From DASRBO01 sp035653595 (lineage in GTDB: Bacteria; Actinomycetota; Acidimicrobiia; Acidimicrobiales; JAJPHE01), in contig DASRBO010000109.1 of NCBI GenBank assembly GCA_035653595.1, positions 1 to 6,341 on the forward strand: a stretch of DNA of 6,341 bases, read 5' to 3'. Of this stretch, positions 5,763-6,341 are shown piece after piece. The notes below the pieces were generated by a model that did not search any database, was not told the origin of the DNA, and worked only from the letters and a program-made list of their open reading frames with translations. Both the position numbers and the translations under genes were made by a program. Every line of letters begins with the position of its first letter. Position 1 is the first letter of the stretch.

Positions 5763-6341
5763 TCAGCGGACCAGCACCCGGCGGCCGAGGTCGCGGACCC
5801 GGTCGACCACGGCCAGCACCGGTCCGGTGGCCAGCAGGCCGGCCAGCGCCTGAGGGCCGTGGGGGTGGGGTCGGGTGGGGGCGGTGGCCTTGGCCTGGTC
5901 GAACAGGGTGGCCAGCACCCGCCGCTTGGTCTCGTCGTGGGCCTCGGCCAGCAGGGGCAGGACCTCTGACTCCTCGGCGGCGGCGTGAATGCGCACCATG
6001 TCGGCCAGCTTCTCGATGTCGGCCACGAAGTGCCGGCTCGCCGGGTTGAGCAACTCTCGTCGCATCATGGCTGCCAGCAACACCTTGGCCTCGCGCTCCT
6101 CCTCCAAGCGCCGCTGGCGGATGCGGTCGGCGTCGCCCCCCATGCGCGCCAGGAGCGGGTAGACGACCTCCTCCTCGGCGCCCTCGTGGACGGCGAGGCG
6201 GCGGGCCAGGGCCCGGAACAGATGGCGGCGCTCGTAGCTGTCCACGCAGGCCACCAGGCGCTCGAGGTCAGCTGCGGTCTGACTGTGGTCGGTGCGGATG
6301 ACCTCGCAGATGTCCGGCAGGTAGGCCGGGGTGGACAGGAC
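5763..6341 (-). CDS. Hemerythrin HHE-domain protein (5' end outside window)
   Basis: This is a hemerythrin-like protein, a four-helix bundle expected to hold a non-haem di-iron site for O2, NO, peroxide or iron sensing and handling. The frame stays open to the right edge; 192 residues are visible and no good start is present. GTG 6254 would delete the first helix, so I reject it. Numbering from the first visible codon, the ligand-type residues are His19 in RTDHSQTAADLERL, His52 and Glu56 in LAVHEGAEEEVVYPLL (HxxxE), and His119 and Glu123 in MVRIHAAAEESEVLPLL (HxxxE). In the third helix (RRLEEEREAKVLLAAMM), where classical hemerythrins have a histidine, Glu or Arg is seen, as I recall for a number of actinobacterial relatives. 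A C-terminal extension (PTRPHPHGPQALAGLL, then VVDRVRDLGRR) follows the bundle. The protein probably begins only a few residues beyond the window. It is transcribed towards the cobalt cluster and is likely co-transcribed with the small membrane protein gene downstream. Confidence 0.92.
   Translation of the reverse strand, partial: VLSTPAYLPDICEVIRTDHSQTAADLERLVACVDSYERRHLFRALARRLAVHEGAEEEVVYPLLARMGGDADRIRQRRLEEEREAKVLLAAMMRRELLNPASRHFVADIEKLADMVRIHAAAEESEVLPLLAEAHDETKRRVLATLFDQAKATAPTRPHPHGPQALAGLLATGPVLAVVDRVRDLGRRVLVR

Noticed and set aside
5456..6049. Plus-strand open frame through the right-hand part
   Set aside because: It is opposite the hemerythrin and membrane-protein genes, is Arg/Pro/Ala-rich and has no domain; the minus-strand reading shows clear HHE motifs.

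Overview
This is an ordinary-looking 6.3 kb piece of a very GC-rich bacterial chromosome. G or C fills most third codon positions, GTG starts are common and genes overlap by 4 bases. The protein signatures (CobN next to a single fused AAA+/VWA chelatase protein, an OsmC of the SCQLLSFL type, a hemerythrin with a PTRPHP tail) suggest an actinobacterium. That assignment is inferred from recalled family features, and I cannot name a genus.

Left and centre (1-5350, + strand): a tightly packed four-gene cluster. It holds the C-terminal half of the large cobaltochelatase subunit CobN, which enters from the left edge; a fused AAA+ ATPase/VWA protein (637 aa) that stands in for the CobS/CobT (ChlI/ChlD-like) subunits; a long-form CbiX sirohydrochlorin chelatase with a CxxC motif and a histidine-rich tail; and an OsmC-family thiol peroxidase-like protein. 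Each junction is a 4-base stop/start overlap: CTGA, then GTGA, then GTGA. One polycistronic mRNA with translational coupling is therefore likely. CobN plus the AAA+/VWA protein would insert Co2+ into hydrogenobyrinic acid a,c-diamide (late insertion). CbiX inserts metal at the sirohydrochlorin stage (early insertion), so the cluster carries chelatases normally assigned to the two alternative cobalamin routes.

Right (5383-6341, - strand): two genes that converge on the cobalt cluster. A hemerythrin HHE protein enters from the right edge. Downstream of it lies a small, unrecognised, probably four-helix membrane protein. The gap between the converging stop codons is only 32 bp and contains GC-rich inverted repeats without a T-tract.

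I found no RNA genes, insertion sequences, CRISPR arrays, attachment sites or origins, and no gene-free stretch over 300 bases. I see no convincing new system. The points most worth a second look are an apparent CTG start for the chelatase gene, the pairing of early and late chelatases, and a 13-residue histidine-rich repeat in CbiX.
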